Assembly (NCBI RefSeq): GCF_014697355.1
Contig: NZ_JACJRQ010000004.1
Span: 248,001-312,000, forward strand
Length of the DNA stretch: 64,000 nucleotides
Direction: 5' to 3'
From: Nostoc calcicola FACHB-3891
GTDB taxonomy: Bacteria > Cyanobacteriota > Cyanobacteriia > Cyanobacteriales > Nostocaceae
Shown here: in pieces, positions 34,401-44,300 of the stretch
How positions within the stretch are numbered: the first letter of the stretch is position 1
How the letters are laid out: the number at the start of each line of letters is the position of its first letter
The notes under the pieces: model-generated
Seen by the model: the letters and a program-made list of their open reading frames with translations, nothing else
Database searches by the model: none
What the model was told of the DNA's origin: nothing
Translations under genes and position numbers: made by a program

Positions 34401-35595
34401 CTTCCTGCACAGATGTTGGAGTATTTTGCAGCACGAACATGACTTCATAGAGGGGATTTCGGCTTAAGTCGCGTTCTGGTTGCAATTCTTCTACAAGTAT
34501 CTCAAAAGGCAAGTCTTGATGTGCATAAGCATCGAGAGTCACTTGACGGACTCGATGTAGAAGTTCGCAGAAAGTGGGATTACCATTGAGGTTATTACGT
34601 AATACTAAAGTATTAACAAATAAACCCAACATTCCTTCTAATTCGGCTCGGTTACGGTTGGCAATTGGAGAACCTATCAAGATATCTTCTTGGTCTGTGT
34701 AGCGATATAATAATATGTTAAAAGCTGCCAACAAGCTCATAAATAAAGTGGCATCTTGTCGCTGGCTTAATTGTTTGAGTGTATTAGTTAAGGCTGCGGA
34801 GAGTGTAAAATATTGCTTGGCACCAGCAAAAGTTGTGACGGTGGGTCGCGGACGGTCTGTGGGTAATTGTAGTACAGGGAGCTCGCCGCTTAGTTGTTGC
34901 TTCCAATATTTTAACTTGGTTGCGAGGAATTCTCCTTGAATGCGATCGCGTTGCCAAATTGCAAAATCTGCATACTGAATTGGAAGTTCGGGTAAGGGGG
35001 AAGGTTGATTTGTCGAGAAAGCTGCATACAGTGTTGACAACTCCCGCAAAAACACACCACAAGACCATCCATCGGTGATAATGTGGTGCATGGTCACCAG
35101 CAAAACGTGTTCTTCTTCACTTAAGCGTAGTAAAATTGCTCTGACTAAAAGTCCTTTAGCTAAATTCAAAGGTTTTGTTGCTTCTTTGGCTACAAGTTGT
35201 TTAACCTCAGATTCCCAATTTTTATGAGATAAATGCTGAAGATTAATGATGGGTAAATTCCAAGTTAAATCATGGGCAATTTCCTGTACTGGCTCTCCAT
35301 TTACAAGTTGAAATGTTGTGCGCCAAATTTGGTGACGCTTGAGGATTTCATTTAGACTTTGCTGAAGCGCTGTAATATTTAGTTGCCCTTTGATATGAAA
35401 AGCAATGGGAATATTGTAGAAGGAACTCCCGTGGTAAAGTTGGTCAATAAACCATAGTCTTTGTTGGGAGAAAGATAAGGGAATATTGTTAGAGATTTGA
35501 TGTTTGGGAATAGTATCTGCTTGAAATTTACCTCCTTTCCATTTTTCTAAGAGGGCTTTTTTAGCTGGTGATAAGTTAGAGTGAGGTTTATCCAT
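31486..35595 (-). CDS. Terminal NRPS module C-A-PCP-TE (predicted beta-alanine)
   Basis: A 1,369-residue NRPS. The C domain (about 45-470) has HHIITDG near 173. The A domain (about 490-1000) has TSGSTG near 648. The PCP has GGHSF near 1040. The TE (about 1105-1365) has GHCYGG, placing Cys near 1168 where Ser is usual, and a His in GDHFSIF. Aligning the A domain to the Phe-activating GrsA by eye gives pocket V-D-W-I-I-S-L-A-N-K, close to beta-alanine codes (VDxVISxxDK), which lack the Asp that holds an alpha-amine. The N-terminal helix LSPAKKALLEKWKGG looks like a docking segment for the preceding acidic PKS tail. It is the release module. Confidence 0.92.
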   Translation of the reverse strand: MDKPHSNLSPAKKALLEKWKGGKFQADTIPKHQISNNIPLSFSQQRLWFIDQLYHGSSFYNIPIAFHIKGQLNITALQQSLNEILKRHQIWRTTFQLVNGEPVQEIAHDLTWNLPIINLQHLSHKNWESEVKQLVAKEATKPLNLAKGLLVRAILLRLSEEEHVLLVTMHHIITDGWSCGVFLRELSTLYAAFSTNQPSPLPELPIQYADFAIWQRDRIQGEFLATKLKYWKQQLSGELPVLQLPTDRPRPTVTTFAGAKQYFTLSAALTNTLKQLSQRQDATLFMSLLAAFNILLYRYTDQEDILIGSPIANRNRAELEGMLGLFVNTLVLRNNLNGNPTFCELLHRVRQVTLDAYAHQDLPFEILVEELQPERDLSRNPLYEVMFVLQNTPTSVQEVSGLILHTLDFDSGTSQLDIFLSMFESQEGLTGCLEYNTDIFDATTVSQFINNFQTLLENIVANPEQRICELSVLTVAEQEQLSFKFNQTSTEYKNLSLDQLFEEQVELTPDYIALIHQSEQLTYRQLNHKANQLANYLQKQGVTKETLIAICLERSIDMVVGILAILKAGGAYIPLDPSYPVERLNFMLSDSQASILISHQEILEKLSLSSPKIVCLDIHKDKIIQQSPENPVNSSKPDNLAYIIYTSGSTGTPKGILGTHRGTVNGLHWLWKTYPFTSEEVCCQKTATSFVDSVWEIFAPLLQGIPTVIISNVTLLDPKFFIEALAHHKVTRIILVPSLLRLLIDNYHRLSQKLSQLKLWITSGEALSINLAKTFRELMPFAKLINLYGSSEVSANATYYDTSLLQDQANTVPIGRPIDNTQIYVLNRNLQPTPLGVIGELYIGGDSLARGYLNSPELTQERFIDNPFSSEKKLYKTGDLVRYLNDGNLEYLGRHDHQVKIRGFRVELGEIASVITQHPDVQETVVIALDDAEENQRLIAYIVTEKQEITTQLLPYLQQKLPNYMLPSAFVVLDALPLTPNGKVDKRSLPKDEVIRVNTTKTFIAPRNFTELSLVKLWESLLKTSPIGVTDNFFNLGGHSFLAVRLMAQIQDRFGHNLALSTLFENPTIEKLAAIVSQPFRESSNSPVVAINSSGSKIPFFCIHGAGGGINHYINLSRRLGEDYRFYALEHNPDEEEPEILSVEKTANYYLQEIRKIQPNGPYLLGGHCYGGVLAFEMAQQLQRQGETVDLLVVIDAILSETRIESTKDDDAKFLLRMAESIKTDNNIDFSLSFEELRDLSVNEQLDLINQKANFIFTDTEIKDFLSYYNLFKAHVQAMRDYVPLVYPDSLTLFRAKEEIIHDFESPEFHTDDPLLGWGKYSRQSIKVMEVPGDHFSIFIEPHIQELAKSLRVCIDNAVCNLNNGSKRN

Positions 35596-35730
35596 TGGTA
35601 ATACTATGATTAAAATTTATTTGTGGCTCATTTTCTGGATGAGGTAAAAGATATTTAATTGCACGCAGAGACGCAGAGGCGCAGAGAGGAGAGAGAGGAG
35701 AAGTTTTCTTCTCCCACTCCCTACTTCCTA

Positions 35731-36501
35731 CTACCCATTCCCTGTATTAAGAGAGGCTTTTTGACAAACAAAACAAGCTATATCTTCGCTTTCTCCAAAA
35801 TCTCTGGTGTTATAGTAATTAAATTCTGTGAATCCTGCATCTTTTAAGGCGAACTGAACTTCTTCGAGAAAGTGATCTTTTCTTAACCAAATGGTGTCTG
35901 AACGCTGCCAATTTTTCTCTATTAATTCAAATCCTGTGACTTTTATTTCCCACGCCCTTTCTTCAGGTTTGTAATAAAATAATTCTATTAATGAGCATTC
36001 ATCATTGATATTGATAATATTAAAGTTGTTTTTCTGAGCAGCTTCATGTAACCAATCTGTTATTGGTATATTGAACACAAAGACGCCACCATGTTTTAGT
36101 GCAGTATATACGTTTTTAAATACCGTTTTCAACTCTTCATTGCTTTGGATAAAATGGAGAACATCATTTGCCAAAGCTGCATCAAAGAGCGGTGGTAAAT
36201 CCAATTGACGTATATCACTAAGAATAAATTCGCTTTCAGGCGCGTTTTTTCTAGCATAGTTTAGCAGCGCTTCTGAAGCATCGATTCCAGTAACTTTATA
36301 TTCTCTAATGTTGAGCTGTTGGGCTAAATATCCAGAACCGCAACCAAGTTCAAGAATATGGCTTCCCGCAGGAAGTTGTGATAATAATATTTGGTCTAAA
36401 GCAGGTATTATACCTTTTAGCAATTCTTCAGGTGTGTTCTTGAATTCGTTCTGTAACCGAGCGATGGTTTCATAGTTGGGAAGAGTGTTTAGTAAAGACA
36501 T
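35731..36501 (-). CDS. Class I SAM-dependent methyltransferase
   Basis: A 256-residue Rossmann-type methyltransferase. Motif I is ILELGCGSGYLAQQL (about residues 46-60), followed by VTGIDASEALL and LANDVLHFI. It transfers methyl from S-adenosylmethionine; whether to O, N or C cannot be told. It lies between PKS and NRPS genes of the cluster and on the same strand, so it probably tailors the chain or product. Spacers on both sides carry CGCAGAGG-type heptamers. Confidence 0.85.
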   Translation of the reverse strand: MSLLNTLPNYETIARLQNEFKNTPEELLKGIIPALDQILLSQLPAGSHILELGCGSGYLAQQLNIREYKVTGIDASEALLNYARKNAPESEFILSDIRQLDLPPLFDAALANDVLHFIQSNEELKTVFKNVYTALKHGGVFVFNIPITDWLHEAAQKNNFNIININDECSLIELFYYKPEERAWEIKVTGFELIEKNWQRSDTIWLRKDHFLEEVQFALKDAGFTEFNYYNTRDFGESEDIACFVCQKASLNTGNG

Positions 36502-36598
36502 AGATTATTTTTCCTGTTGTCAATGAAGGTTTTTAATAGAATAACGAACCGCAGAGGCGCAGAGTACATAGAGAGAAAGAGTATGCTTGAAACTTTCT

Positions 36599-39500
36599 TT
36601 ATTTGTTAGCTAAAAGAGCTTCTACTTCTTCTTCGGATAATTCTTCTATTTTTTCTAACAGAAGTTGCTCTATCATTTCTGCCTGTTTGACTGGTATCAT
36701 GGCTTGCGATAAAAGGTCGCGCAGTGGTAAATCTATGGGAAATTTTGCCCGCAATCGAGAAACCAATTGAGTTGCAATGAGAGAGTCTCCTCCTAATTCA
36801 TAAAAGTTGTCGTAAATACCAACTTCTGTAATTCCAAGTATCTCTTGCCATATTTGCGTAATTTGTTTTTCTAACTCATTTGTCGGAGCAAGATATGAAT
36901 TACTCAGTTGTGGTCTGGAATAACGCGGGGATGAATCTAATTGATTAGGAGATTTTGAATTTGCTAAATAATCAAGGTTCAATACATAATTTTGTTTACC
37001 TTTATTGTCTACTGTAGAAATAACAATTTGAGTTGGTTTTTCTATAGATAATATTCTTTCAAATGCTTCTATAGCTTCTGCTGGAGTAATGCCTAATTCT
37101 AATCCGCCTACTTGTTCTAAGGGTTTTGACTCTTGCGCGAAATCTAATGTTGGTAATTTATTATTTAAAGAAGTCGATGAAGATTTAGCATCAATCCAGT
37201 ATCTTTGTCGTTCAAAGGGATAGGTAGGTAAAGGTAAACGATGACGCTGTTCGTGGGTATAAAATCCCGACCAATCTATATTTACACCAAAAAGCCACAA
37301 CTGACCTAATGTTTGTAATAAAAAGCTCGTATCGGATTTTTGCTCTTGCACATGAGGTAAAGAAGTCAGGACATTTTGTTTAGTATTGATATCTAAATGT
37401 TGTTTTGTTAATGTACTTAAAGTTCGTCCCGGTCCCACTTCCAAGAAAACACCTTCAAGTTGTCTTAAAAGTTGGAATATCCCATCGGATAATTTTACCG
37501 TTTGTCGTAAATGTTGGCTCCAATAATTAGGATTTGTGGCTTGTGTGTCTGTAATCCAATTACCAGTTACGTTGGAAATAAAGGGTATGCGTGGTGGATT
37601 CAGCTTAATTTTTTGGAACGATCGCCCAAATTCCTCTAAAATTGGCGACATCATTTGAGAATGGAATGCATGGGATGTATGCAACAAACGACATTCAATT
37701 CCTTGAGTGGATAATTGGTTTTCCAGCGTGGCGATCGCTTCCTTTGTTCCAGAGACTACGCATGAATTTTGGGTATTAATTGCTGCAATTTCTACAGAGT
37801 TTGGAATTAGCGATCGCACTTCTTTTTCTGGAAGCGGAATCGCTAGCATACTCCCTGGCGGTAACTGCTGCATCAGTTGTCCCCTTTTTGCCACAATGAA
37901 TAGGGCATCTTCAAGGGAAAATACACCCGCGATCGCAGCTGCAACATATTCCCCAATGCTGTGACCAATCATCGCCGCAGGTAGCACACCCCATGACATC
38001 AATAACTTAGCCAAGGCGTACTCAATTACAAATAATGCTGGCTGGGTGAAGGCTGTTTGTTGTAGTTTTTGGTTAGCTGCATCAATTTGTTCTGATTTGG
38101 GAAACAATAGATCGCGGATATCAAGACCGAGTTGGGGTTGCAAAATCTCCGTGCAAATATCTACATGTCTGCGAAATGTCGGTTCGACTTCGTAGAGTTC
38201 TCGACCCATATTTGCATATTGCGACCCTTGTCCGGAAAACATGAAAATGACAGGCTGTTTTCTATGCTCTTGATATACAGTAAAAGTTCCTTCTTGCTGC
38301 TGTGTTTCTAAAACATTGATAGCATCTTGAACATTTTTGCACACCAACATTCGGCGATAATTGAAAGCTCTACGACCTACTTGTAAAGTATGAGCAACAT
38401 TAGCTAAATTTATCTCTGGATTTTGTTTAAAGTACGCTAATAAATTTTCAGTTGCACTTTCTAAGGCTGTACTAGTTTTGGCTGATAATAAGATTAATTG
38501 CCAAGGTCTAGATTTATCAACATGTCTAACTTCCGGCGCTTCTTCCAGAATTACATGGGCATTAGTTCCACCAAAACCCAAGGAACTAATTCCTGCTCTC
38601 CGGGGAGTATTGTTAGTTTTCCAATCAGTCAGTTTAGTATTAACATAAAAAGGACTATTGACAAAATCAATCTCAGGATTGGGGACTTCAAAATTTATGC
38701 TAGGAGGGATTTTTTTATATTTTAATGCTTGTACAGTTTTAATTAGACTTGCTATGCCAGCAGCTATATCTAAATGTCCAATATTTGGCTTAACTGAACC
38801 GATAGCACAGAAGCCATTTCTTGATGTGAAAGCACGAAAAGCCTTAGTCAATGCGGCAATTTCCACTGGATCTCCAGCAGCGGTTCCAGTTCCATGAGTT
38901 TCTATATAAGAAATATCATCAGCATCGATTCCAGCATTTGCCAAAGCTTCTACAATAACTTCAGCCTGACCATTTACACTAGGTGCGGTATAACTAACTT
39001 TTAAAGAGCCATCATTGTTGATTGCTGAACCTTTAATAACTGCATGAATGTAATCTCTATCTGCTATGGCATCTTTTAATCTTTTTAATACAATTATTCC
39101 AAGTCCACTGCCGAAAAGAGTACCCTGTGCTTTAGCATCGAAGGCTCTACAATGACCATCAGGAGATAAAATTCCATCTTGTTCATAGTAATAACCTGAC
39201 TTTTGTGGAACTATAATTGTAACCCCACCAGCTAATGCAATATCACATTCTTGATCGAGTAGACTTTTGCAAGCTAAGTGTAAGGCAACTAATGAAGTAG
39301 AGCAGTAAGTTTGGACTCCTACACTTGGGCCTTTTAAATTTAATTTATATGAGACATTTGTGGTCAAAAAATCTTTGTTAAAAGTATAGTTGTTGGAAAC
39401 AACCCTGGAGTTAACGTTATTATATATATTGTTAAAAAAATAAGTGTTTGTGCTTACACCGCCATAAACTCCAATCAAACCATTGTATGTTTCTGGATCG

Positions 39501-39829
39501 TATCCAGCGTTTTCAAGAGCTTCCCAAGCACATTCTATGAATAGGCGATGTTGCGGGTCAATGAGTTCGGCTTCTTTGGGACTGTAACCAAAGAATCTAG
39601 CATCAAAATTTTCAATATCTGGTAATATAGGCGCTGCCTTAACATAATTAGGATCATTTAAAACTTCTGCTTCCAGATTTAAATCTAGTAAGTCACGATC
39701 GGAGAAAAATGAAATAGATTCAACTTTATTTTGGATATTCTGCCAAAACTCATCGATATTCTTTGCACCAGGGAAACGACCAGACATTCCCACTATTGCT
39801 ATATCTAGATTTACTGTTGATTCTTCCAT
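36599..39829 (-). CDS. PKS module KS-AT-ACP (KR lost)
   Basis: A 1,076-residue type I PKS. The KS (about 8-430) has Cys near 175 (TYCSTSL), plus ETHGTGT and NIGHLD. The AT (about 525-830) has GQGSQ, GHSIGEY near 621 and HAFHS near 720, the malonyl-type signature. The ACP has GGDSL near 1014. Between AT and ACP, GITPAEAIEAFERIL...IVISTV matches only the C-terminal tail of a KR, so a KR was deleted and the beta-keto group should remain. The protein ends in an acidic helix (EKIEELSEEEVEALLANK), a typical docking tail to a following NRPS. Confidence 0.93.
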   Translation of the reverse strand: MEESTVNLDIAIVGMSGRFPGAKNIDEFWQNIQNKVESISFFSDRDLLDLNLEAEVLNDPNYVKAAPILPDIENFDARFFGYSPKEAELIDPQHRLFIECAWEALENAGYDPETYNGLIGVYGGVSTNTYFFNNIYNNVNSRVVSNNYTFNKDFLTTNVSYKLNLKGPSVGVQTYCSTSLVALHLACKSLLDQECDIALAGGVTIIVPQKSGYYYEQDGILSPDGHCRAFDAKAQGTLFGSGLGIIVLKRLKDAIADRDYIHAVIKGSAINNDGSLKVSYTAPSVNGQAEVIVEALANAGIDADDISYIETHGTGTAAGDPVEIAALTKAFRAFTSRNGFCAIGSVKPNIGHLDIAAGIASLIKTVQALKYKKIPPSINFEVPNPEIDFVNSPFYVNTKLTDWKTNNTPRRAGISSLGFGGTNAHVILEEAPEVRHVDKSRPWQLILLSAKTSTALESATENLLAYFKQNPEINLANVAHTLQVGRRAFNYRRMLVCKNVQDAINVLETQQQEGTFTVYQEHRKQPVIFMFSGQGSQYANMGRELYEVEPTFRRHVDICTEILQPQLGLDIRDLLFPKSEQIDAANQKLQQTAFTQPALFVIEYALAKLLMSWGVLPAAMIGHSIGEYVAAAIAGVFSLEDALFIVAKRGQLMQQLPPGSMLAIPLPEKEVRSLIPNSVEIAAINTQNSCVVSGTKEAIATLENQLSTQGIECRLLHTSHAFHSQMMSPILEEFGRSFQKIKLNPPRIPFISNVTGNWITDTQATNPNYWSQHLRQTVKLSDGIFQLLRQLEGVFLEVGPGRTLSTLTKQHLDINTKQNVLTSLPHVQEQKSDTSFLLQTLGQLWLFGVNIDWSGFYTHEQRHRLPLPTYPFERQRYWIDAKSSSTSLNNKLPTLDFAQESKPLEQVGGLELGITPAEAIEAFERILSIEKPTQIVISTVDNKGKQNYVLNLDYLANSKSPNQLDSSPRYSRPQLSNSYLAPTNELEKQITQIWQEILGITEVGIYDNFYELGGDSLIATQLVSRLRAKFPIDLPLRDLLSQAMIPVKQAEMIEQLLLEKIEELSEEEVEALLANK

Positions 39830-39862
39830 GACTTTCTTAACAAGATATATTAATTTTGTATT

Positions 39863-42800
39863 TTAGTGAGTTTGCATTTTAATCTGTCTTCTTCTTTGCC
39901 CTCTATTTAGCCTTTCTTCAAAACTATTTTTATCAGATTCTTCAGGATTAAAAATATTTGCCATAGAGCTTATATTTGGACATTCATACAGCTTGGCAAC
40001 AGAAAGATTTGAATCAAATTGCTTATTTAAGATGGCAATCAGTTGAATACCTATGAGGGAATCACCACCAAGCTCAAAGAAGTTATCATAAATTCCTATG
40101 CGTTCAATTCCAATAATTTGTTGCCAAATATCAACTAGTTTTTGCTCATTTTTATTTCGCGGCGCAACATAATCATTACTGAGTTCAGGTCGGGGATATT
40201 TTAATTTAGATGAATTGGCAGTTTCTAAAAAATCTAATCCTGGTATCTTGTTGGCATAATTATAACGTTTGAGTATATCCAATAAGTCAGACGTAGATAT
40301 TACAACTTGGGGTATTGTATTTCCCAAAATTCTGATAAAAACTTCTACACCTTCATCAGATAATATACCTTGTTGAAGATTTTCTAATCGCAATTTTTGA
40401 AGTCGTTGGGGTAATTCTGTGTTTACTGCCATGCCAACTTCTTGCCAAGTATCCCAATTAATGCTTGTAATAAATCGTCCTTCTTTTCCCGCATTAGAGT
40501 GAGCATAAGCATCCAAAAAAGCATTTGCGGCACAATAATCTACTTGTCCAAATTCCGCTACGATTGAGCTATTTGATGAGACTAAAACAAATAAATCTAA
40601 CTCAATGTTTTTAATAATTGCATCAATAACTATTGTTCCCTTTACCTTGGGAGCCAGAATTTTTTCTGCTTCTTCTGGAGTTTTTCGTTGAATTGCGCCG
40701 ACTCCAGGAACCCCAGCGGCGTGAATAATACCATTGAGTTGGCCGAATTGTTGTTGAGCTTGAGCGATCGCACTTTGCATTTGTTCTGTGTTGCTGACAT
40801 CAGCCGCGATCGCCAAAACTTCTGCACCCAAGTCTTCAAGTTCTTGAACTTTGCGAATCTTACAGCTAATTCTATCAGTCTCATCATGAGTAGACAGCCA
40901 TTGAGACCATTCATCTTTGTTGGGTAAAGGAGAACGTCCTACTAACAGTAATTTTGCTTGTACAGTTCGAGCTAGATATTCTGCCAAAACAAGTCCGATA
41001 CCTCCGAGTCCGCCTGTAATTAAATAGACTCCTCTTTCTCGTAGTCGAGGCTTTTCAATTTTAGGTTTCTCAAAACGCACTGGCTCAAAACTCTGCACCC
41101 AACGATTCAAACCTCGATAAGCAATTAACTTTTCCGATTTATCAACTGTCAGTTCTGCAAGTAAATTTTCTATTAGTTTTTCTTCTTGCCAACTGCCATT
41201 ATAAGGAAGGATAACATCAATACTACGGCAATTGATATTTGCATATTCTTGAGAAATAACTTTAACTGGGCCGAGTAAAGTTGCTTTTTCTGGACAAAGT
41301 ACTTCAGTTCCCGTCACTGGCTGTAGGTTATTAGAAATAACTATGATTTCAAAATCATTAGTAGTTTCTCCTCTTCCTAAAGCTTGGACGATAAATAATA
41401 AACTATAAAATCCCTTTATTTGGGCTAGCTCTACTTCTTGCTCAATGACAGGTGTAACATTCCATAAATGAAGTATCTTTTTTGGTAACTTATTTTTTCT
41501 GAACAATTCTTCAAATAAAACATCATAATCATAATGATTTTCTGGATTGATAGTATATTCAGATTCGCCTAGTATGGTAAAGTTGTCACCTAATTTAACC
41601 GTAACTACATCTTGGTTTTGTTTTTCTAGTTGCTTGACCAAGTTGATACCGAAGCCGCACTCATCGAGAAATACCAAAGTGCAAAATTTTTCAGTTCCTA
41701 ATTCTTGGTTATCGAGTTGCACTGGCGGTAAAGAAGGCTTCCAAAAAGGAATATAAAACCAATCGGCTATATCAGATTTTTTAACTAGTGAACTATGATT
41801 ATTATCTTTTCCTGGCTTTTTCGCATCAATCCAATACCTTTGCCGTTCAAAAGGATAGGTAGGTAAAGGTAAACGATGACGTTGTTCTTCGCTATAAAAG
41901 CCTGACCAATCTATATTTACACCAAAAAGCCACAATTGACCTAATGTCTGCAACAAAAATCTGACATGTGATTGTTGATTTTGAGGTAAACAAGTCAGTA
42001 CATGTTGTTTGACATTGATATCTAAATGTTCTTTAGTTAATTTACTTAAATTTTGTTCACGTCCTACCTCTAGAAAAACACCTTCAAACTGCTCTAAAAG
42101 TTGAGATATAGTATCAGATACTCTAGCATTTTGTTGTAAATTTTGACTCCAATAATTAGGATTTGTAGCTTGTGCATCTGTAATCCAACTACCAGTTACA
42201 TTGGAAATAAAGCGAATGCGTGGTGGATTTAGTTTAACTTTTTTTAGCTGTTGTAATTGTCCTTTATTTGCTAGAATCGCTAAGGCATCTTCTAAGGAAA
42301 ATACACCTGCGATCGCAGCTGCAACATATTCACCAATACCCTCACCAATCATTGCTTCTGGCAGCACGCCCCATGACATCAATAACTCAGCTAGGGCATA
42401 CTGAATTACAAATAATGCTACATCTTTAAGGTTAGTTGCGGCAATTGTATCTGAGCTTGAAAATAGGAAATCGCGAATATCAAAACCGATGTGAGATTGC
42501 AAAATTTCGGCACAATCATCTACATGCTTGCGATATGTTGCTTCAACTTCGTATAATTCTTTCGTAATGTTATAATTTTGCGATTCTTGCCCATAAAACA
42601 TGAACATCACAGGACAACGATTTGGCTGTAAATGATAGTCAAAAACACGTTCTCGGTCGTGATTTTGAAGTAATTTCACAGCATCATTCAAGTTTTGACA
42701 AACTAACATACGCCGATAGTCAAAAGCTCGGCGACCTACTTTTAGAGTGTAAGCTACATCAGCAAGATTTAAGTCTGGATGCTTTTGCAGATGATTAGCG

Positions 42801-44233
42801 AGGTTTTCTGTAGCAGTTTCTAGTGCTGTATTCGTCTTAGCTGAAAGTACCAGCAATTGATACTTTCTCCCCTGCTCCCCTGCTCCCCTGCTCCCCTGCT
42901 CTGTTGGAGCTTCTTCTAATATTACATGAGCGTTAGTTCCACCAACGCCAAAAGAACTTACGCCTGCTATACGAGGTAAACCGTTAGTTTTCCACTCTGA
43001 TAATTTGGTATTTACATAGAAAGGACTGTTAGCAAAATCTATTTCTGGATTTTGTTTTTCAAAGTGTAAACTAGGGGGTATTTGTTGATGTTTTAATGCC
43101 AGAACTGTTTTAATTAAACCTGTCACCCCTGCTGCTGTATCTAGATGTCCAATATTAGTTTTTACTGAACCAATAGCGCAGAAAGCTTTTTGATTTGTGC
43201 TAGCACGAAAAGCTTGTGTGAGAGCTTTAATTTCAATCGGATCTCCCAAAGGGGTCGCAGTTCCATGAGCTTCAATATAAGAAATAGTATCAGCTTCAAC
43301 ATCGGCTAAAGCGAGTGCCTCTGCAATTACTTCTGTTTGACCGCGAACGCTAGGTGCTGTAAAACCAACTTTTAAAGAGCCGTCATTATTGATAGCGGAA
43401 CCTTTAATTACAGCATGAATAAAGTCTCCATCAGCAATAGCATCCTCCAGTCTTTTTAAAACAACAATTCCCAAACCATCGCCAAACACAGTTCCTTTAG
43501 CGTTGGCATCAAAAGTCCGGCAATGTCCGTCAGGTGAATGAAGAACTCCCTCTTGATAGTGATAGCCAGATTTTTGGGGTAACTTGGCTATAGAAACACC
43601 ACCAGCCAAAGCTATATCACTTTCTCCATTGAGTAAACTTTGACCAGCTAAGTGTACAGCTATTAATGATGTAGAGCAGTTATTCTGAACATTGATACTT
43701 GGGCCAGTAAGATTTAATTTATAAGAAGTTTGCGTACTTAAGTTATCTTTTTCATTACCAATAAAAATATTTAAAGCATCTACCGATTCGATTAATTCTT
43801 TATTAGAAACTAAATTTGTAAATAAATAGCTGCTATTAGTGACACCAGCAAAAACCCCAATTTTACCTTTATAAGATTCGGAATCATAGCCCGCAGATTC
43901 TAAAGCTTCCCAGGCAGACTCTAAAAACATCCGATGCTGCGGGTCTGTGATTTCAGCTTCTCTAGGAGTATATCCGAAAAATGCAGCATCAAATAACTCG
44001 ATACCTTCTATTATGCTGCCTGCTTTTACATAATTTGGGTCATTGAGCAAACTTGGCTCTACACCCGCAGCTAGCAATTCCTCATCTGTAAAACGCGAAA
44101 TTGATTCTACTCCATCTCGCAAATTTTCCCAAAACTGATCGACGTTATTTGCTCCTGGAAACCTACCATTTATCCCAATAATAGCTATCTCATCTCTATC
44201 ATCAAAATTATCAAATTCTTGAGAGTTATTCAT
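39863..44233 (-). CDS. PKS module KS-AT(degenerate)-KR-ACP
   Basis: A 1,456-residue PKS with KS Cys near 185 (NNCSTSL), KR GGLGGIG near 1075 with DYCAAN Tyr near 1232, and ACP GGDSL near 1390. The AT is broken in three ways: GQGSQ is YGQESQ; the GHSIG nucleophile site is GEGIG (no Ser, no His); and about 80 residues, including the HAFH region, are missing, with GQLQQL joined to KKVKLNPPR. It cannot load itself. The ATG at 44233 (MNNSQEF) is preferred over a TTG four codons upstream. An in-frame GAGCAGGG-type repeat codes the KS-AT linker. The basic C-terminal tail is NRGQRRRQIK. Confidence 0.92.
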   Translation of the reverse strand: MNNSQEFDNFDDRDEIAIIGINGRFPGANNVDQFWENLRDGVESISRFTDEELLAAGVEPSLLNDPNYVKAGSIIEGIELFDAAFFGYTPREAEITDPQHRMFLESAWEALESAGYDSESYKGKIGVFAGVTNSSYLFTNLVSNKELIESVDALNIFIGNEKDNLSTQTSYKLNLTGPSINVQNNCSTSLIAVHLAGQSLLNGESDIALAGGVSIAKLPQKSGYHYQEGVLHSPDGHCRTFDANAKGTVFGDGLGIVVLKRLEDAIADGDFIHAVIKGSAINNDGSLKVGFTAPSVRGQTEVIAEALALADVEADTISYIEAHGTATPLGDPIEIKALTQAFRASTNQKAFCAIGSVKTNIGHLDTAAGVTGLIKTVLALKHQQIPPSLHFEKQNPEIDFANSPFYVNTKLSEWKTNGLPRIAGVSSFGVGGTNAHVILEEAPTEQGSRGAGEQGRKYQLLVLSAKTNTALETATENLANHLQKHPDLNLADVAYTLKVGRRAFDYRRMLVCQNLNDAVKLLQNHDRERVFDYHLQPNRCPVMFMFYGQESQNYNITKELYEVEATYRKHVDDCAEILQSHIGFDIRDFLFSSSDTIAATNLKDVALFVIQYALAELLMSWGVLPEAMIGEGIGEYVAAAIAGVFSLEDALAILANKGQLQQLKKVKLNPPRIRFISNVTGSWITDAQATNPNYWSQNLQQNARVSDTISQLLEQFEGVFLEVGREQNLSKLTKEHLDINVKQHVLTCLPQNQQSHVRFLLQTLGQLWLFGVNIDWSGFYSEEQRHRLPLPTYPFERQRYWIDAKKPGKDNNHSSLVKKSDIADWFYIPFWKPSLPPVQLDNQELGTEKFCTLVFLDECGFGINLVKQLEKQNQDVVTVKLGDNFTILGESEYTINPENHYDYDVLFEELFRKNKLPKKILHLWNVTPVIEQEVELAQIKGFYSLLFIVQALGRGETTNDFEIIVISNNLQPVTGTEVLCPEKATLLGPVKVISQEYANINCRSIDVILPYNGSWQEEKLIENLLAELTVDKSEKLIAYRGLNRWVQSFEPVRFEKPKIEKPRLRERGVYLITGGLGGIGLVLAEYLARTVQAKLLLVGRSPLPNKDEWSQWLSTHDETDRISCKIRKVQELEDLGAEVLAIAADVSNTEQMQSAIAQAQQQFGQLNGIIHAAGVPGVGAIQRKTPEEAEKILAPKVKGTIVIDAIIKNIELDLFVLVSSNSSIVAEFGQVDYCAANAFLDAYAHSNAGKEGRFITSINWDTWQEVGMAVNTELPQRLQKLRLENLQQGILSDEGVEVFIRILGNTIPQVVISTSDLLDILKRYNYANKIPGLDFLETANSSKLKYPRPELSNDYVAPRNKNEQKLVDIWQQIIGIERIGIYDNFFELGGDSLIGIQLIAILNKQFDSNLSVAKLYECPNISSMANIFNPEESDKNSFEERLNRGQRRRQIKMQTH

Positions 44234-44300
44234 CTTTTTTACCAATAACTATACATACTCTTGCCTTCCTCTCCGCGACTCTGCGAGAGATAAAAGCTTC

